Shown here piece after piece: positions 60,401-64,000 of a DNA stretch of 64,000 nucleotides (positions are counted from its first letter, which is position 1; each line of letters opens with the position of its first letter). Source of the DNA: Polyporus tsugae (taxonomy: Eukaryota; Basidiomycota; Agaricomycetes; Polyporales; Polyporaceae); contig JAHRBS010000002.1 of NCBI GenBank assembly GCA_024305745.1, positions 372,001 through 436,000 on the forward strand, in the 5' to 3' direction. The position numbers and the translations under genes were made by a program. The notes below the pieces were generated by a model. That model did not search any database. It was not told where the DNA came from and was given only the letters and a program-made list of their open reading frames with translations.

Positions 60401-63400
60401 ATGGGTATCCGCGCATAACTCAGTTCGAGGTGTTCGGCGACGTGTTTGCGTTCCGCCATGACGTCTTTGAGGACCAGCACATTGTCGCAGTTGACCTCCT
60501 CCCAGATGGGGATGACGGAACCGTCGGCCGTCTCTGTATGCAGAAGCAGCCTGACATAACTTTGCTTTAGGGGAGGGACGTTGGCAAGGGGCTAATGTAG
60601 ATGTACTGACCTTCCACCAAAAGCGTGTACTTCGTTGACGACGTCATCACGAAGGCGCTCCTCGAGGACTTCCAGCCGCGAGGCAGAGATGCCGCCATAA
60701 TCTTTCCCTAGATCTCAGTACACGGACAGTATGTAATCTCAAGAGCTACAACTGACCTTTCATATTGCGCAAGGAGAACCGTTCCCGCCTCAAGCAGTAC
60801 GGTGCGCCATTGACATACACAAGCGGCTCCTCGCGCAGCGTGATCCACACAATACGTGTGGTTTCCGGATGGGCGTCATGCACACGGCGCACGACCTCGT
60901 CAACAGCCTCCAACGTAGGCTGCCCAAGCGCATATATGTTCGTGCCGGGGATGTTGCGGAAGTTGATGGCACCCCGTACGCCATGCGGAACGTTTGACGA
61001 GCGGCTGAGCCACTGGTCCGACTTGAGGAGCGTCCTGCACGGAAGGTCAACAAATGAGAGGGCAATGGATGCACGAAGAGCGGCTCGACGCACCCTTCGC
61101 GGAGGATGATGCCGCTGCGGGTCTTGACGACGTGGTCGGAATACTCATCCCCGAGGATCTGGCCGCCCGCAATCGCGACGTCGTTCTGCTGCCCTGGGAG
61201 CAGTGGACGACGGTCCGCCCCAGACTTGGACAGCGTAGAAAGATCGTTGATGGGCGCGAAGACGTTGAGTCTCGAACCGTGCACCTTTCGCAAGAACGTA
61301 ACCTGACTATAAGAAGCGTCTCAGGAACACTATATGAATCTCTATAGAGATTAGCTCACTTCCAGATCTCCGTCCTTGCCTACTCAGGTAGAATTGTTAG
61401 ACAACGTCCTGGACACTGCGACGGGACTCACCTTCAGCCAGTCGGCAAAGCTCTGTTGAAAGTCGTCCTGCATTTCTACGTAATTGGCGAAAGCGATCAC
61501 AAAGAAGCTGAAGCACGGGCCAAGTAGATGAGTGACCCTGAGCAAGGGATCTATGCAGTATACAGTCTCTCACTATCTCTCGAGTGCCTTCACAGCCCGG
61601 CCCAGGAAGTCTTCGCGATCCTTGTCGTCTACAGCTGTGGTGAGCGAGTAGCGTACACGGTTCAAAAAGATCTCTTCTCTAAGGTTTACGACGTGGTCGC
61701 CTGTCGTAGGATGAGTGGATATGAGGCAACGCATGATCGGCCAATGGTACGCACAGACATCCATGACCTTGTCAACCAACTTCTTAGACTTGATGCCGTG
61801 CTCTAGACATCCTAGCAGACTCAGGACGATGCCGTAGTTGCCCAGGTGTGCCTTTCGAAGGGCCTCGAGAAGCGAGGGCTGCGAAAGTAGCAGTTCTATG
61901 GCTGACTGCGTGTTCTTCGTGTCAAGTTCTATAAAGCGCTGTAAGAAAAAGGCCCATGAGGGTGATATCATGACTCACGTTGCTGAAGAATGTATGTGAT
62001 GCGAAGTAATGACCGGTTCATGTCCTGTTGAGCACTCGCCTGCTCGAGTGATTGCAAGATCTTCGCATTGGTTGGCTACTGTATATTGAGTACCGCGCGC
62101 TGTCGAGATAATGTGGTCTCACATACCGGAGACATTCCAGAGGGCTGTGGGGCGCGGTCAATGATTATCATACATTATGAGACAAAACACCACCAACCGT
62201 GCTGATACCGGATTTCGACCCAACAGACCTCGCATAATATGGATCATCCAGGCCATGGTCAATCAGTTGCTTTCTTCGTACGATACATGCCGCCACCATG
62301 GCAAATGTTGTGCGTACAGCGCCCATACCACAATTGAACACAAGCGCGGTGGATAGGGCGTCGGTTTCCTTGATAACGCGAAGATACGCATCGAGGTAGT
62401 TGTCCTGAGGAGAAGCATTCAATTTGAACGAAGTATGAGCCATGCTCCCTCAGAACGCACCTCAATGGGTCGCTCTGGAGCGATAGGTATGCTGTAAGAT
62501 GGTTAGAATGCTGGAAATCCTGTCGCTTCTAGAACCGTACCGATGATACTAGGTGAGAAGCCATAAGCCGCTACATCTATATGAGTACAGAGCTTGGGGA
62601 ATAACATACCTCCACATTCCAGCCCTCCTTACGCATATTCTCCATCAATTCACGCTGTGTCCTCACATTGCTTGTGTCTACGGCGGTCCATGTCGGGAGA
62701 ATTGCTCCCTCTCCGGAGTCGGAAGCTACACCGTATTCCTATAAGATCGGCAAGAAGCAAGATGGAAGTGAAACAGCCTTACCAACTTCATTGTGAGTAA
62801 GAACCAATCCTCCGAACCTGGCAATTACTGTCACCTCTGCGGTCATAACGGCTTCCCACAGTACTTACTTCGCAGCTTCCGAGAGAATATCATTCTTCAG
62901 GCGAAGCTCGATAGCTTCCAGATTCTCCGCACGATCAGATAGCTTCAACGCTCTTCTGGGTTCCGACGCGTCTCTCAGGACAAATGGACGACCAGATATG
63001 TACACTTGAAGGCCGAAGTATATCAATATCCACCGTTGAGCCACCTTCATGGCACCCGCATATATCCACCACCCCAGTCCACCTTCTGTCCGGAGTTGTG
63101 GATGCACGTACCTATGGGTTCCTCACGAGTGCAGAACCATACCACATGGGTTGGGTTGGGGGTGTTCGGACGGCATCGCAGAAGCGATAGGATAGCCCGA
63201 AGACCTTGCGTGCGTGGTTGCGCGACGCCATACACATTCAAGTTCCCTTGCCGAGGTGCCCGGAAGTTAGGCGCGCCGTGCACGTTGATGTCGAGGTCAA
63301 GGGCACGGCCTTGCGTTCATTAATCCAAAGGTCCGTTAGTCAAGATCGACCGCAGTTCAGCAGAGACAGACGCACCGGATGGATAGTGATCCGTCTTCAG

Positions 63401-63658
63401 GATGAAGCCGCGCGAGAGGACGCTGCCCGAGCGCGTCTTAACGATGGATGGTCCAGAGCGCTGTAGCTGGGGCATGAGGTCCAAAGGGGGGGTTTCGGGG
63501 AGGTCAATCGTGCCATCGAGGACAGAGCTGCTAAGTAGTCTCCGGCGCAGATCGTCCTCGACCGGTCTTCGCGTCGCGATAGCCTCGGGACTACTTTGTG
63601 GGGGAGCAGACAGCGAGCGCATGACGGACCCGTCGGGTGGACGGAGGTTCGTTGCCAT
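57438..63658 (-). CDS. paladin-like multidomain phosphatase (PTP-like phytase repeats)
   Basis: About 1,400 residues in nearly thirty short exons. Fungal members are annotated as inositol hexakisphosphate (PTP-like phytase) proteins and are related to vertebrate paladin. Three tandem units each begin with a KTRSGSVL/SGIIL/SGSIL-type motif, continue with APNFR or AINFR, then EEPxVYxxGxP, and carry a phosphatase loop: CGMGAVR near 62320, CQLGRGR near 60300 and CQMGRGR near 58395. All three fit CX5R, with Cys and Arg present. Helical segments with LLSLLGCLEHG and the ending REITMLLGRRSLD are typical. Introns are mostly 50-70 bases, and one exon (62541-62548) is only 8 bases. The preferred start is the ATG at 63658 (MATNLRPPDG); the frame is open to another ATG at 63883. 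Substrate is uncertain: paladin acts on phosphoinositides, and phytase activity is only suggested by the domain name. Some exon borders are unresolved. Confidence 0.88.
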
Positions 63659-64000
63659 TCCAAGTGGCTCGTCGCGCGAGGGTATGTAGGGAGGTAGTGC
63701 AAGATGACAGAGGTCCGAGCAGAGATAAGTACGCTGCAGCAGTGAATCGGGTGAAAGAGCGATGGACAGCGTTGGGGAATGCAGCGAATCTTGCAGGACA
63801 GGTTCCGGTTCAAGGGGCGCGCAACCCGCACGCGCGACGGGTGCATGACGCGTGTCCCGCGCGCGCTTCAGGCGCCCACTCATCCTGTCACCTTAAGTTT
63901 CAGTGAAACTCGCTCCCGTGCTCGCTACGGCCGGAACCAGATATAACCAGAGATGATTCTAGAGGTACAGCTTGTTGAACTACTGGACTGCGACTGCTTT
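63659..64000. other. upstream region of the paladin-like gene, right edge
   Basis: Contains the 5' UTR and part of the promoter of the paladin-like gene. An in-frame extension to an ATG at 63883 exists, but its residues (Arg/Ala-rich, then hydrophobic) do not resemble the family. No other gene is seen before the window ends. Confidence 0.45.

Noticed and set aside
63659..63883. Longer N-terminus for the paladin-like protein from ATG 63883
   Set aside because: The extension is in frame but unlike the family, and the ATG at 63658 begins a more typical sequence. Kept only as an alternative.

Overview
The window is nuclear DNA of a basidiomycete fungus, most likely an Agaricomycete. Three things support this: genes are split by many introns of about 50-60 bases with GT..AG ends; the fatty acid synthase is one fused beta-alpha polypeptide, an arrangement known from basidiomycetes; and several genes resemble families common in mushrooms and polypores. 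I rebuilt exon structures by joining splice sites so that conserved protein motifs stay in frame. Where I give a complete structure, the summed exon lengths are divisible by three.

Layout from left to right. 1-3851 holds no gene I can support. 3852-4533 (+) is a five-exon acyl-CoA-binding protein, facing a small two-helix membrane ORF (4695-5063, -). 7167-10627 (-) encodes a secreted kelch ectodomain, a membrane helix and a long cytoplasmic tail. 11934-13445 (-) is a Sis1-type Hsp40, divergent from a DUF202/Vtc1-like vacuolar membrane protein (13840-14712, +). About 8.8 kb (14.7-23.5 kb) is gene-poor and contains one small NTF2/SnoaL-like gene (20639-21253, -). 23513-25985 (-) is the mRNA-export helicase Dbp5, divergent from a Pof1-type nucleotidyltransferase (26379-27323, +).

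The centre is a 13-kb fatty acid synthase gene (27496-40541, -): 21 exons and 3,917 residues carrying every fungal type I FAS activity. Next come an RUS/DUF647 family gene (41685-43473, -) and an intronless gene resembling DUF6699 proteins (44790-45764, +). A 3.8-kb gene-free stretch (45.8-49.5 kb) contains a 0.57-kb element with perfect 29-base terminal inverted repeats (Stowaway-like MITE). 49527-52789 (+) is a disordered Ser/Pro-rich protein of five exons. 55488-56990 (-) is a Mid2-like Ser/Thr-rich sensor-type membrane protein. 57438-63658 (-) is a paladin-like protein with three CX5R phosphatase loops and an 8-base microexon.

Most genes are housekeeping and belong to different pathways. 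The only functional theme is lipid metabolism: the synthase makes acyl-CoA, and the acyl-CoA-binding protein (23 kb away) carries it. I see no evidence of a biosynthetic cluster. No tRNA, rRNA, CRISPR array or recognisable transposase or reverse transcriptase was found.
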